A DNA stretch of 64,000 nt, taken from JANXVR01 sp034667405. GTDB taxonomy: Bacteria > Actinomycetota > UBA4738 > HRBIN12. Both the position numbers and the translations under genes were made by a program. Below the pieces are notes generated by a model. That model searched no databases, was not told the DNA's origin, and saw nothing but the letters and a program-made list of their open reading frames with translations. Positions 51,692-60,160 of the stretch are shown piece after piece; within the stretch, counting starts at the first letter, position 1, and the number at the start of each line of letters is the position of its first letter. The stretch spans positions 1-64,000 of the forward strand of contig JAXDJX010000003.1 in NCBI GenBank assembly GCA_034667405.1, written 5' to 3'.

Positions 51692-51764
51692 GAACGCTCC
51701 ACTCGTCTTGTCGGGGGGAATCGTATCGAAGATGTAGGGAAGGCCCGCCCGGCGTGCGCCTCTG

Positions 51765-52706
51765 TCAGTCGGGATCGGCAGGTTCCACGAGCTTCAACAG
51801 GCGGGCGAGACTCGCCGTCGCAACGCCGACAACGGTATCGGCTGCACCGTAATACATCCGGATCGAGTCTCCATCTTGGTCCAGCACCCATCCGCTCGGG
51901 AACACGACCCCCGGCACATCGCCACCGCGTTCATAGGGTTCCTTCGGTCCGAACACCCATTCGTCGGTCCGAGCAAGGACCGTACCCGGGTCGTCCAGGT
52001 CGAGTAGCGCGAGGCCCGCGCGGTAGATCGAGCCGGAGGCCGTGACGCGTACGCCGTGGTAGCAGAGGAGCCACCCCTCATCGGTCCGGAGCGGCGGTGG
52101 GCCCAGTCCTACCTTGTTCGCGTCCCACAACCCTCCGGTCCGGGCGTGCAGGAGGATCTGGCCGTCTCCCCAATACCGCAGGTCGGGACTCCATGAGAGC
52201 CACACGTGCGCCGCCAGCCCGGCCATGGTCGGCACCGGACGATGGATGAGCGCCCACCGGTTGCCGAACTGGATCGGGAACAGCGCGGCATCCTTGTCTT
52301 CCGGAGGCATGAGGACCCCGCGACGCTCGAACGTTACGAAGTCCGTCGTCGTCGCGAGGCACACGAGCGGTCCACCCTCGGAATAACCGGTATAGACGAC
52401 GTGGTAGACGTCGTCGATCAACGTGATCCGCGGATCCTCGATGCCCCAGCGCTCCTCGAATCGCGACGCGTCCCCTTGGATCCCACGGCGCGGTTCGACG
52501 GTCCAGTTCTCGAGACCGTCGGCACTCCTGGCGACGACAAGGTTCGAACGACCGGAACGATCCTCCACGCGAGCAAGCAACAACGTCTCGCCATCGAAGA
52601 TCGTCGCTGCGGGGTTGAAGACGGCATTGACCTTTGGACCTACGTCGGATGGCGTGATGATCGGGTTGCCGCTGTATCGAATGAACGGATCGTTCGTGTC
52701 ATCCAC
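51765..52706 (-). CDS. GH130-family phosphorylase/hydrolase, copy A
   Basis: A 313-residue five-bladed beta-propeller enzyme from the GTG at 52706. The conserved block is GIEDPRITLIDDVYHVVYTGY (about 88-108, quoted as WGIEDPRITL), whose Asp is the general acid of GH130. RYSGNPIITPSDVGPKVNAVF at the front and YDNEGW-like PLRTDEGWLLCYHGVR carry the phosphate/sugar contacts. The family phosphorolyses or hydrolyses beta-mannosides. It is divergent from the GH130 gene at 52816 with GGATATC repeats between them. Confidence 0.92.
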   Translation of the reverse strand: MDDTNDPFIRYSGNPIITPSDVGPKVNAVFNPAATIFDGETLLLARVEDRSGRSNLVVARSADGLENWTVEPRRGIQGDASRFEERWGIEDPRITLIDDVYHVVYTGYSEGGPLVCLATTTDFVTFERRGVLMPPEDKDAALFPIQFGNRWALIHRPVPTMAGLAAHVWLSWSPDLRYWGDGQILLHARTGGLWDANKVGLGPPPLRTDEGWLLCYHGVRVTASGSIYRAGLALLDLDDPGTVLARTDEWVFGPKEPYERGGDVPGVVFPSGWVLDQDGDSIRMYYGAADTVVGVATASLARLLKLVEPADPD

Positions 52707-52707
52707 C

Positions 52708-52777
52708 GGATATCTCCACCTTCGGTTCGCTTAAGACCACGGATATCTTCGTCGAAATGTGAGGAACCGCGGATATC
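52708..52777. repeat. Three GGATATC repeats in the divergent GH130 promoter
   Basis: GGATATC occurs at 52708, 52741 and 52771, each inside the wider consensus ACC-R-C-GGATATC-K-TC. Spacings of 33 and 30 bp are near three helical turns. The repeats lie between the two GH130 starts and are candidate operator sites shared by both genes. Confidence 0.55.
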
Positions 52778-52815
52778 GTCCGGTATCCTCGCGCATCAAG
52801 AAGCCAGGAATGCTT

Positions 52816-53823
52816 ATGCCCGCCACCACTTCCATCCGCGCGACGCGGCTGCTGGACCGGCCCGTCGTCGAAGCGGGCTCCGCCCCCGGGTATGAACCTA
52901 TCTTCAATGCCGGCCTGTTGTTCCATGATGGCCTCTACCATCTGTTCGCTCGCGGCGTGCGCCAGGGGTACCGACTGAACCCAACGGATGGTCCGAAGTT
53001 CATCGACTACGTCTCCGACGTGCTCGTGTTCGACTCCCCCGACGGGATCGATTACACCTTCCGTTACGTGCTGGCCAGCGCGGGGCTTGGCGGAATCCAA
53101 GCCCTGGAGGATCCGCGCGTGCAATGGGTCCGCAACGGTGACGGCAAAGACCACCTGGTCATGACCTTCACCAACCTCCCCAGCGACCCCTCGGAACCAT
53201 GGCGGATCGGGGCGCACAGCCTCACCTACGCTCCTGAGGCGCACCGGTTCGTGCTCGAGGGTGAGGGCGCCCGGCTCATCGGGCCGGACGGGATCGCCAA
53301 CAAGGATGCGGTGTTGTTCAACCTCGCGGATGGCCGCGTGGCGCTCCTGCATCGGATCCACCCGAGCATCCAGGTGGCCACGTTCGATTCGCTCGACCAT
53401 CTGTGGGACGCCGACACCGCGTACTGGGACACCCATATGGCCGAACTCGACCGGCACACGATCATCACTCCCTCGCGGGGCGCGTACGCGGTCGGCGCCG
53501 GAGCTCCCCCGGTGGCAACGGGGGCCGGGCTCCTCCTGTTCTTCCACGAACGTCGGGCCGACGGCGCCTACACCGTGAATGTTGCGCTGCTCGATCCTCT
53601 GACAGGCCTGCCGATCGCCCGTCTGTACGAACCGGTCCTTGAGCCCGAACTGGACTGGGAGCGGACCGGAGACGTGGACAACGTTGTCTTCGTGCAGGGC
53701 GCGCACCGCCGCGGCGAAGACGAGATCTACCTGACCTACGGCGCGGCGGATCGCAGCGTCGGCGCAGCGGTCATCTCGCAACGTCAGCTCTTGGCGGCGC
53801 TGGCTGCCGTTCGCGCCGCCTGA
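52816..53823 (+). CDS. GH130-family phosphorylase/hydrolase, copy B
   Basis: A 335-residue beta-propeller enzyme from the ATG at 52816 (CCAGGA six bases upstream); an ATG at 52810 is also possible. ALEDPRVQWV (about 96-105) holds the GH130 catalytic Asp, and YEPIFNAGLLFHDGLYHLFA is a family front end. It differs widely from copy A, so they are not a recent duplication and may handle different mannosides. Its 3' end overlaps the end of the convergent 53784 gene by 40 bp. Confidence 0.9.
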   Translation: MPATTSIRATRLLDRPVVEAGSAPGYEPIFNAGLLFHDGLYHLFARGVRQGYRLNPTDGPKFIDYVSDVLVFDSPDGIDYTFRYVLASAGLGGIQALEDPRVQWVRNGDGKDHLVMTFTNLPSDPSEPWRIGAHSLTYAPEAHRFVLEGEGARLIGPDGIANKDAVLFNLADGRVALLHRIHPSIQVATFDSLDHLWDADTAYWDTHMAELDRHTIITPSRGAYAVGAGAPPVATGAGLLLFFHERRADGAYTVNVALLDPLTGLPIARLYEPVLEPELDWERTGDVDNVVFVQGAHRRGEDEIYLTYGAADRSVGAAVISQRQLLAALAAVRAA

Positions 53824-54845
53824 ACACCCTTCCCGACGGGCACGAGGAACCGTTGCGCAAGTTGCAGCGTCACCATCAGCATCAACGTCGATTCGGCGCC
53901 CTGGTTGCGGTTGATCCCATCGGCATGCAACCCGTCCGCGCCACCGCCCGTGCTGGGATCGAAGAGGGCGACGCCGGCATCGTTCTCACCGAGGAACCAA
54001 CCGACGGAACGCCGCAGCGGCTCCAACCATCCGGCGTCCTTCGTCACTATGAACGCCCGGGCACAGGCCTCTGCGAACGAGGCAGCCTCGATGGGCTGCT
54101 GGTCGAACGCGGGCCTGAGATCGTCGGGGCCGCGCCCACCGGTAGGTGTGAAGCTGAATCGTTCGTGCCGACGGTCGGTCTCTTCTTCGACGAGCCACGT
54201 GAGGAGACGGAGCCCATCGGCCAACAGAGCGTCGTCGTCGAGTGCGGCACCGGTCGCGATGAGCGCCTCCGGGATCAGCGCGTTCGCGTAGGCGAGACGC
54301 GGCTCCGGCCACACCCATTCCGCCCCGGGCACAGGTCTTGGAAGGGTGGCCGCCGCGTCGCGGAGGAGCTCGATCGCCGCCGCGTCCTCCGAACGAACGG
54401 CAAGGACCTCGGCGGCACCGACCGCCGCGTGGGCGATCGCGCGAGGGAACGATGAGCGGAATCCAGCGGCAGCGGTGAAGCACTCATGGGCGGTCTCGCG
54501 GAGGTGCTCGGGTCCCTGGACCGCCGCGATACCGAGACCGAAGATCGCCCGTCCACTCGCGTCGTCCGACGTCGGATCATCTGTCCACCGCCGGTCGTAC
54601 CCGAGCCGAAGTCGGAAGCGTCCGCCGCCCTCATGCGCATGAACCAGGAACGCGAGGTAGCGCTCAGCCAGCCGAGCGGCCCGCGGATCCCAGTGGTCGC
54701 GGCACGCGACCGCGAGAGCCCGGCCATTGTCATCTGTGCAGTAGCCGTTAGCGCGCCGTGGGACGGGGCCAAGGGCATGCTCGAAGATCCCCACGTCGTC
54801 GGTGAGGCGTGCGACGTGGTCGAGCGAGGGAGCGGGGAACGTCAA
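53784..54845 (-). CDS. Glycan-locus protein, alpha-barrel-like, coupled to the GT4 gene
   Basis: A 353-residue protein. The best start is TTG at 54845, overlapping the stop of the GT4 gene by 4 bp (TTGA). FPAPSLDHVARLTDDVGIFE opens it, then NGYCTDDNGRALAVACR, GRFRLRLGYDRRWTDDP, ASGRAIFGLG and ESTLMLMVTLQLAQRFL. The many paired helices suggest an (alpha/alpha)6 barrel as in some glycoside hydrolases. In other genomes this segment is found alongside or fused to GT4 enzymes in mannan loci. It may hydrolyse or cap a glycan, but no catalytic residues can be named. Confidence 0.78.
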   Translation of the reverse strand: MTFPAPSLDHVARLTDDVGIFEHALGPVPRRANGYCTDDNGRALAVACRDHWDPRAARLAERYLAFLVHAHEGGGRFRLRLGYDRRWTDDPTSDDASGRAIFGLGIAAVQGPEHLRETAHECFTAAAGFRSSFPRAIAHAAVGAAEVLAVRSEDAAAIELLRDAAATLPRPVPGAEWVWPEPRLAYANALIPEALIATGAALDDDALLADGLRLLTWLVEEETDRRHERFSFTPTGGRGPDDLRPAFDQQPIEAASFAEACARAFIVTKDAGWLEPLRRSVGWFLGENDAGVALFDPSTGGGADGLHADGINRNQGAESTLMLMVTLQLAQRFLVPVGKGVQAARTAASAAKS

Positions 54846-55969
54846 GCGGCCCGGCCTTCGCTCAAGACGCGATGGAGCAGCCGGAGATATTCGCGTCCGA
54901 CGGCCGGCCAGGTCAGTCGGGCGGCGACCGCGGAGGCCTCGGCGCGCATCGACCGCGCCAGGTCTTCGTCGGTGAAGAGCCGGCGGAGCGCGCCGGCGAT
55001 CGCCTCGGGGTCCTCGTGAGGAACGACGATGCCGCATGCCGTCGCGAGGAGTTCGACGGCGTGGGGGAACGCCGTGGCCACTACCGGCTTGCCTGCGGAC
55101 ACCGCCTCCACCAGAACGCCGGAGCAGATCTGCTCGCGGGATTCGTACGGAAGGAGGATGACGTCGGCCGCCCGTGCGAGCGCTCGGAGCGACGAACCGT
55201 CCAGGTACCGATCCTCGAACACCACCTGGTCGGCGATCCCCAGGTCGACGGCGCTCTTCATCAAACGTTCGCGATACCCCTCGCCTTCGCGCGCCGCGAC
55301 CTTGGGATGCGTTTCACCCGCGATGACATACGTCGGTGCGGGGTCGAGGTCGCGGAGGGACGCCATGGCTTCGATCCCGTACTCGAGTCCCTTCCCGGGA
55401 CCGATGAGTCCCCACGTGAGCACCGTTGGTTCGGTGCGACGCTCGACCGCTGAGCCTAGGTTCGCGACCGCCCCGTGAGGGATCACTTCAACCCGCTCGG
55501 GGGTCACATCGTGCACCCGGAGCAGCCGCGACTTGGCGGCTTGCGTCGGAACGACGACCGTTTCGGCGAGTTCCATGACGCGCTCGAGTACGCGCCACTG
55601 ATGCGGCGTCGGTTCGGACAAGACGGTGTGCAGCACGACGACCACTGGGATCGGCGCGTCACGGAGGAATCCGACGACTTCTTCGCCGTCCAAACCCGGA
55701 TAGATCCCGAATTCATGTTGCAGCACGGCGACGTCGAACGATCGCAATGCCGTCAACGCACGTTCCCTGGACGCGGGATCACCGAACACCCATTCAGCGG
55801 TCACTTCGTGCCGGCGCGGGGGCTGTGGCGATTCCATCACGCGGATCACGCCCGCGGTGCGGCCACTCTTGCCGGGAGCCGTAGCTTCGACAAGGGATTG
55901 TGTGAAGGTCGCCAGACCACATCGCGTAGGAGGATAGGAACTGACGAAGCAGATCTTCAGATGATCCAT
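54842..55969 (-). CDS. GT4-family glycosyltransferase
   Basis: A 375-residue GT-B enzyme. KICFVSSYPPTRCGLATFTQ (about 5-24) is the usual GT4 start; GLIGPGKGLEYGIEAM and YESREQICSGVLVEAVSAGKPVVAT carry the donor-binding C-terminal residues. It transfers a sugar from a nucleotide or lipid donor. It is coupled to the 53784 gene and lies beside the two GH130 genes, so the locus probably makes and turns over a mannose-containing glycan. The start at 55969 has no strong ribosome site. Confidence 0.92.
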   Translation of the reverse strand: MDHLKICFVSSYPPTRCGLATFTQSLVEATAPGKSGRTAGVIRVMESPQPPRRHEVTAEWVFGDPASRERALTALRSFDVAVLQHEFGIYPGLDGEEVVGFLRDAPIPVVVVLHTVLSEPTPHQWRVLERVMELAETVVVPTQAAKSRLLRVHDVTPERVEVIPHGAVANLGSAVERRTEPTVLTWGLIGPGKGLEYGIEAMASLRDLDPAPTYVIAGETHPKVAAREGEGYRERLMKSAVDLGIADQVVFEDRYLDGSSLRALARAADVILLPYESREQICSGVLVEAVSAGKPVVATAFPHAVELLATACGIVVPHEDPEAIAGALRRLFTDEDLARSMRAEASAVAARLTWPAVGREYLRLLHRVLSEGRAA

Positions 55970-56273
55970 ACCTATGTGTCTCCTTGGTTCTCGATCAGGG
56001 ATAACACACGTCGGGATATAGCGCAGACCGCTTTAGCTCTCCGCGTTCCCACGGACAGGTCCAGATGTCTTGCGCTGCTGATGTTCCTGGCGGCGCTGAG
56101 CGCCTTAGGGCTAGTCAGCCTTTACCCAAACGTCACACCGCGTAAACGGCGCGTTCACATCCCAAGACGTGAGTTCAGCCGAACCGATCGCAGCGCGGCT
56201 TCTGTCGCAGTGTAACCGCGAGGCCAGTAACAACGCACTACGTCGATTGCATGACCGTTCAACATGAAAGCGT
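55970..56273. other. Intergenic stretch with no supported gene
   Basis: About 300 bp between the GT4 start and the end of the acyl-CoA dehydrogenase. Short open frames exist, one with a hydrophobic stretch on the plus strand, but none has a ribosome site or a family match. It should contain the GT4 promoter; I saw no clear boxes or repeats. Confidence 0.6.
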
Positions 56274-57452
56274 TCAGCCGACCAGCGCCTGGGCCCCTCG
56301 CTTCCCGAGCTGATCGGCGATGATGTTCCGCTGGATCTCCGACGTGCCCTCCCAGATCCTGTCGACACGTGTTTCACGCCAGAACCGTTCGGCGACGTTC
56401 TCGCGCATGTAGCCGCGCCCGCCGAAGATCTGGACGGCCCGGTCCGCCACCCTTCCGACCATCTCGCTCGCGTAGAGCTTCGCCATCGAGCACTGTGCGT
56501 GTTGGAGCTTCACGTCCAGGCCGCGGTCGATGTTCGCACCGAGTTGATACGTCATGAGCCGTGCCGCCCAGAGTTCGGTTACGGAGTCGGCAAGCATGTG
56601 CTGGATCACCTGGAAGTCGAAGATCGGTTCGCCGAACTGCACGCGCTCCTTCGCGAACGCCGTGGCTTCGTCGATGAGTCGTTCCGCGGCACCACAGCAG
56701 CGCGCCGCGATCATCAAGCGCTCGTAGCGGAACCATTCGTAGGTGAAATCCAGACCATCGCCCTCGTCGCCGACCAGGTGGCTCGCGGGCACGCGAACAT
56801 CCTCCAGCGCGATCATCGCGTGGGTGTCCGGATAGGTGTGCGTGTACTTGGGATCGCGGATGTGGCGCACGCCGGGTGAGTCCTTATCGACGAAGAACAT
56901 CGCATGCGCGCCCTGGGTCGTACCGCCGACGACCTTGGCTTGGAAGAACATGTACGTCGCATGGTTGTAGGACGTGACGTGCATCTTCTCGCCGTTCAAG
57001 ACATAGTTGTCGCCGTCACGCTGCGCGGTGGCCTGGATGGCGTCGACGTCGGAGCCGGCTCCGGCCTCGGTGATCGCGTAACACTCGTGCATCTCGCCGC
57101 GAACCGTCGGGAGGATCCATCGGTCCATCTGCATCTTGCTGGCCACACTGGGGGCCCACGCCGGCGGGGTGTGAACGCACCATCCCAACGCGTTGGTCAC
57201 GCGACCGATCTGTTCGCTCACCAACACCTGTTGGAACATCGTCATCCCGGAACCACCGAGTTCGGTGGGCATGTTCATCGCATACAGGCCATGGCCGATG
57301 GCTGCGTGGTGGTGCTTCTCGCGGATCTCCTCGGGGATCTGGCCACCGTGTTCCTCGGCGTGCTCCTCCCACGGGATCAATTCCTCATCCACGAACCTGC
57401 GCGCGCGCTGCTGGATGTCTTCGTCCTCGGCGGTCATCGGGTACGTGCTCAT
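56274..57452 (-). CDS. Acyl-CoA dehydrogenase family protein
   Basis: A 392-residue flavoprotein from the ATG at 57452, ten bases after GGCGGAGG; the start at 57479 has no ribosome site. AITEAGAGSDVDAIQATAQR (FAD loop), YVLNGEKMHVTSYNHATYMF and the ends GRGYMRENVAERFWRETRVD and IWEGTSEIQRNIIADQLG mark the family. It resembles the other acyl-CoA dehydrogenase at 35263 but is clearly distinct. The acyl substrate is not known. Confidence 0.94.
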   Translation of the reverse strand: MSTYPMTAEDEDIQQRARRFVDEELIPWEEHAEEHGGQIPEEIREKHHHAAIGHGLYAMNMPTELGGSGMTMFQQVLVSEQIGRVTNALGWCVHTPPAWAPSVASKMQMDRWILPTVRGEMHECYAITEAGAGSDVDAIQATAQRDGDNYVLNGEKMHVTSYNHATYMFFQAKVVGGTTQGAHAMFFVDKDSPGVRHIRDPKYTHTYPDTHAMIALEDVRVPASHLVGDEGDGLDFTYEWFRYERLMIAARCCGAAERLIDEATAFAKERVQFGEPIFDFQVIQHMLADSVTELWAARLMTYQLGANIDRGLDVKLQHAQCSMAKLYASEMVGRVADRAVQIFGGRGYMRENVAERFWRETRVDRIWEGTSEIQRNIIADQLGKRGAQALVG

Positions 57453-57493
57453 CAACGGTCCACCTCCGCCGGTGAGCATATAGCCGAGTCCTA

Positions 57494-58531
57494 TCAGCCG
57501 ATGAATTCGAGGCGGTCGCGGTGTTCCGCCAGCCGCGCGATGGTTGAAGCGTCAAGCGTGTGATCGCGGTCTGGTTCGTCAGCGGGGGGTTTTGTGCCCT
57601 CGAGCTCACCGGAGAGGTAGCGCTGTCCGGTATCGGGGATCACGGTCACGATGCGACGGAACTCGGTGTGCGCGGCGGCGATCTTGTGGGCGGCGCCGAC
57701 GTTCATCCCGGCGGACGGGCCGCACAGCAAGCCTTCCTCACCGGCGAGGCGGCGAGCTGTTGCCAACGCATCCGCCGTACTGACCGTGACGATGCCGTCC
57801 ATGAGGGCGAGGTCCAGGTTGGCAGGGATGATGCCGTCACCGATCCCTGGAACACCGTGGGTGCCCCAGCGCTCTTCGCTGATCAGCGGACACTCGGCGG
57901 GTTCGACGGCATAGATCTGAACGGTGGGATCGTGGGCCTTGAGCGCCCTGCCCACGCCGGTGATCCAGCCGCCGGTTCCTTGCGCAGCCACCACGGCATC
58001 GATGTCCCCGCCCGACTGCTCCCAGATCTCCTCGCCGCTCGACCGTTGGACATCGGGGTTGTCCGGGTTCTCGAATTCGCCGGGGAAGAAATATGCGGTG
58101 GGGTCCTCCGCGACGATCTCGCGCATCCGGTCGAGCGCCAGGTCGATGTCGGTTCCGGCACCGGGAGAAAGGACCAGATCGGCGCCGTAGCCTCGGATCA
58201 TCGTCTGGCGTTCCGGGCTCATGCCCTCGGGCATGACGATGATGCATCGGTAGCCCTTGATGGCCGCCACCGCGGAGCATGCGATGCCGGCGTTGCCCGT
58301 GCTGCATTCGATGATGGTCATGCCGGGTTTGAGATCGCCGCGCGCCTCGGCACGGGCCAGCATGTCGGCGTAGATCCGGTCCTTGACGCTCCCCGTCGGG
58401 CCGTACCACTCGACCTTCGCGAGGATCTCCACGTCGTTCGGCGTGACGCGCTGGAGACGAACCAACGGCGTCCGCCCGATCGCATCGAGCAGAGATGGCG
58501 TCACCCCCCGGTATCTGTCCCAATCCGTCAT
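57494..58531 (-). CDS. Cysteine synthase-family PLP enzyme
   Basis: A 345-residue fold type II PLP enzyme. IGRTPLVRLQRVT, GPTGSVKDRIYADML with the PLP Lys near residue 50, CSTGNAGIACSAVA, GTGGWITGVGRALK and CGPSAGMNVG form the usual O-acetylserine sulfhydrylase/cystathionine synthase scaffold. A C-terminal tail of about 40 residues (TKPPADEPDRDHTLDAS) is extra. It makes cysteine or a related beta-substituted amino acid. The neighbouring IclR gene ends 13 bp before its start, so they form one unit. Confidence 0.92.
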   Translation of the reverse strand: MTDWDRYRGVTPSLLDAIGRTPLVRLQRVTPNDVEILAKVEWYGPTGSVKDRIYADMLARAEARGDLKPGMTIIECSTGNAGIACSAVAAIKGYRCIIVMPEGMSPERQTMIRGYGADLVLSPGAGTDIDLALDRMREIVAEDPTAYFFPGEFENPDNPDVQRSSGEEIWEQSGGDIDAVVAAQGTGGWITGVGRALKAHDPTVQIYAVEPAECPLISEERWGTHGVPGIGDGIIPANLDLALMDGIVTVSTADALATARRLAGEEGLLCGPSAGMNVGAAHKIAAAHTEFRRIVTVIPDTGQRYLSGELEGTKPPADEPDRDHTLDASTIARLAEHRDRLEFIG

Positions 58532-58544
58532 CGCCGGTCCCTCC

Positions 58545-59342
58545 TCATAGCGCGACGGAGCGGCCGCGTTCCTTGTAGCCCAGACGCCGGCTGATGGCGC
58601 CGGCCGCCTCGATGGTGAAGCGGGCCATCCGCGGCATATCCACCGGCCGCAGGCGGAATGCCGGACCGGAAACGCTGAGCGCGGCGATGACGTCCCCTTC
58701 GGCCGCGCGGATCGGCGCGGCGACCGCGTTGAGTCCTTCTTCGAGCTCTTCGATAGTTTGCGCGTAGCCCTTGGCTCGGACCTCTTGGAGCGCGATCAGG
58801 AGCTTGGCCGGATCCGTGAGCGTGTTCGATGTCGCGCCGTCGAGGTGGTGGGACAGGAGCCGGTCACGTTCCTCGGTGGGGAGCCACGCGAGCAGGACCT
58901 TGCCGTTGGAGGTCGCGTGCAGCGGCGTGCGTTGGCCCACCCAGTTGACGCTGACGATGCTGCGGGCGCCGGCGACCTGATCCACGTAGACGACATCGTC
59001 GCCCGACAGAACGCCGAGGTTGACGGTCTCGCGCGTCTTGTCGGCGAGGGATTCCAACATCGGACGGGCGGTGCGCACCACGTCCATGTTCCCGATGGCG
59101 GCGCCGGCCAGGCTCACCAACCCGTACCCGATGCGGTACTTGTCCGTAACGGGATCGCGCTCCAGGAACCCGTGCTCGGCCAGGGTGGCGAACAGGCGGG
59201 AGGCCGTTGCCTTGTGGACCTCGAGTTCGCGGCCGAGTTCGGTCACGCCCATCTCGCCGCGCTCGGCGATCAGCTCGAGGGCACGAAGGGCGCGTCGGAC
59301 CGATTGGAGGTTGCCGGTTTCGTCGTTCGCCACGCGCAACAC
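58545..59342 (-). CDS. IclR-family regulator
   Basis: A 265-residue protein: helix-turn-helix MGVTELGRELEVHKATASRL (about 31-50), then the IclR effector domain (GLVSLAGAAIGNMDVVRTAR, LHATSNGKVLLAWLPTEE, GLNAVAAPIRAAEGDVIAAL). Effectors are often carboxylic acids or aromatic compounds. The start could be the GTG at 59342 or one at 59333. It is followed by the cysteine-synthase-like gene and faces the lipoprotein-sarcosine oxidase genes, which it may control. Confidence 0.93.
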   Translation of the reverse strand: MLRVANDETGNLQSVRRALRALELIAERGEMGVTELGRELEVHKATASRLFATLAEHGFLERDPVTDKYRIGYGLVSLAGAAIGNMDVVRTARPMLESLADKTRETVNLGVLSGDDVVYVDQVAGARSIVSVNWVGQRTPLHATSNGKVLLAWLPTEERDRLLSHHLDGATSNTLTDPAKLLIALQEVRAKGYAQTIEELEEGLNAVAAPIRAAEGDVIAALSVSGPAFRLRPVDMPRMARFTIEAAGAISRRLGYKERGRSVAL

Positions 59343-59423
59343 CGCTTCTCTGTCCGCAACCAGTCTCCCGTGACCGTATATGGGCGGCGGGCGCCTGTCG
59401 AGTCCGAGTGGCGCCGTCAGCGC

Positions 59424-59451
59424 TTGCCCCCGAGTCTCGGCGGTTCATAGT
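59424..59451 (+). promoter_or_regulatory. Candidate promoter of the lipoprotein gene
   Basis: TTGCCC (59424-59429), a 16-bp spacer, CATAGT (59446-59451), and then seven bases to the ATG at 59459. The spacing again suggests a leaderless message. Confidence 0.4.
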
Positions 59452-59458
59452 CTGGACC

Positions 59459-60160
59459 ATGCGCCTCCGGATGATGTGCGGGACCGCCCTCTTCGCGACC
59501 GCGTTGACTGGTTGCGGGCGCCTCGCATCCTCTTTGACTATGAACGCAGGGACTCAAGGCGCCCCCTCCCATACGGAACGAGGGGTTGAGGTCATCCTCG
59601 AAACGATCGACGGGCCCCTGCGGAATCCCGCGACGATGGCAACCGTCTCTCCGGAGAGCAGCCAGCCGAACGTGGACCAAAAGACCGCGGTGGACACCGC
59701 TTGGAAGCAGCGGGAGCCCAACGTAACCCCGGGAACCATCATCGTCGGCTACGTGAGCTGGGACGGAACGCCGGCCTGGTTGGTGTCATTTCAAGGCGGG
59801 CAGGTCTGCGTGCCGATGTATGGCGCGCCGGAGGGCTCGGATCCCACGTGTGTGAACTCGAACACGGTCGTGGTTGACGCAACATCAGGAGACGTCATCC
59901 GGGCATTCAGCCACGGCATCCCGGTTCCGTTTCAGATCTCGGGTCGAGTTCTGCCCCACTGCCAACGCTCGCCGAGATCATCCTGGGAACCGAACCCAGC
60001 CGATCCGACTCAGTCACTCCCTCCGCCGCGAGCAACGGCTAGAGGTTGCGGCCTCCGCACCTGCTGCGTTGACGGTCCGACCGGCCTGCCGGACGCTGAA
60101 CACCGTGACCGAGCCGCCCGATCGCTACTGGCGCGCCGCCGAACCGAAGGCGGCCTATGA
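59459..60160 (+). CDS. Putative lipoprotein overlapping the soxB start
   Basis: A 233-residue reading frame from the ATG at 59459: MRLRMMCGTALFATALTGCG ends in the lipobox LTGC. A domain of about 140 residues follows (VEVILETIDGPLRNPATMAT, TAVDTAWKQREPNVTPGTII, AWLVSFQGGQVCVPMYG). The last 70 residues (from about HCQRSPRSSW) are Arg/Pro-rich and look non-coding, and the frame overlaps the first 56 bp of soxB. A frameshift or an early end near 59950 is likely. No family recognised. The 3' part should be taken with caution. Confidence 0.6.
   Translation: MRLRMMCGTALFATALTGCGRLASSLTMNAGTQGAPSHTERGVEVILETIDGPLRNPATMATVSPESSQPNVDQKTAVDTAWKQREPNVTPGTIIVGYVSWDGTPAWLVSFQGGQVCVPMYGAPEGSDPTCVNSNTVVVDATSGDVIRAFSHGIPVPFQISGRVLPHCQRSPRSSWEPNPADPTQSLPPPRATARGCGLRTCCVDGPTGLPDAEHRDRAARSLLARRRTEGGL

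Noticed and set aside
55963..56215. A short hydrophobic plus-strand frame in the 300-bp gap before the acyl-CoA dehydrogenase
   Set aside because: No ribosome site, starts inside the GT4 gene's first codons, and the C-terminal half is basic and without pattern.
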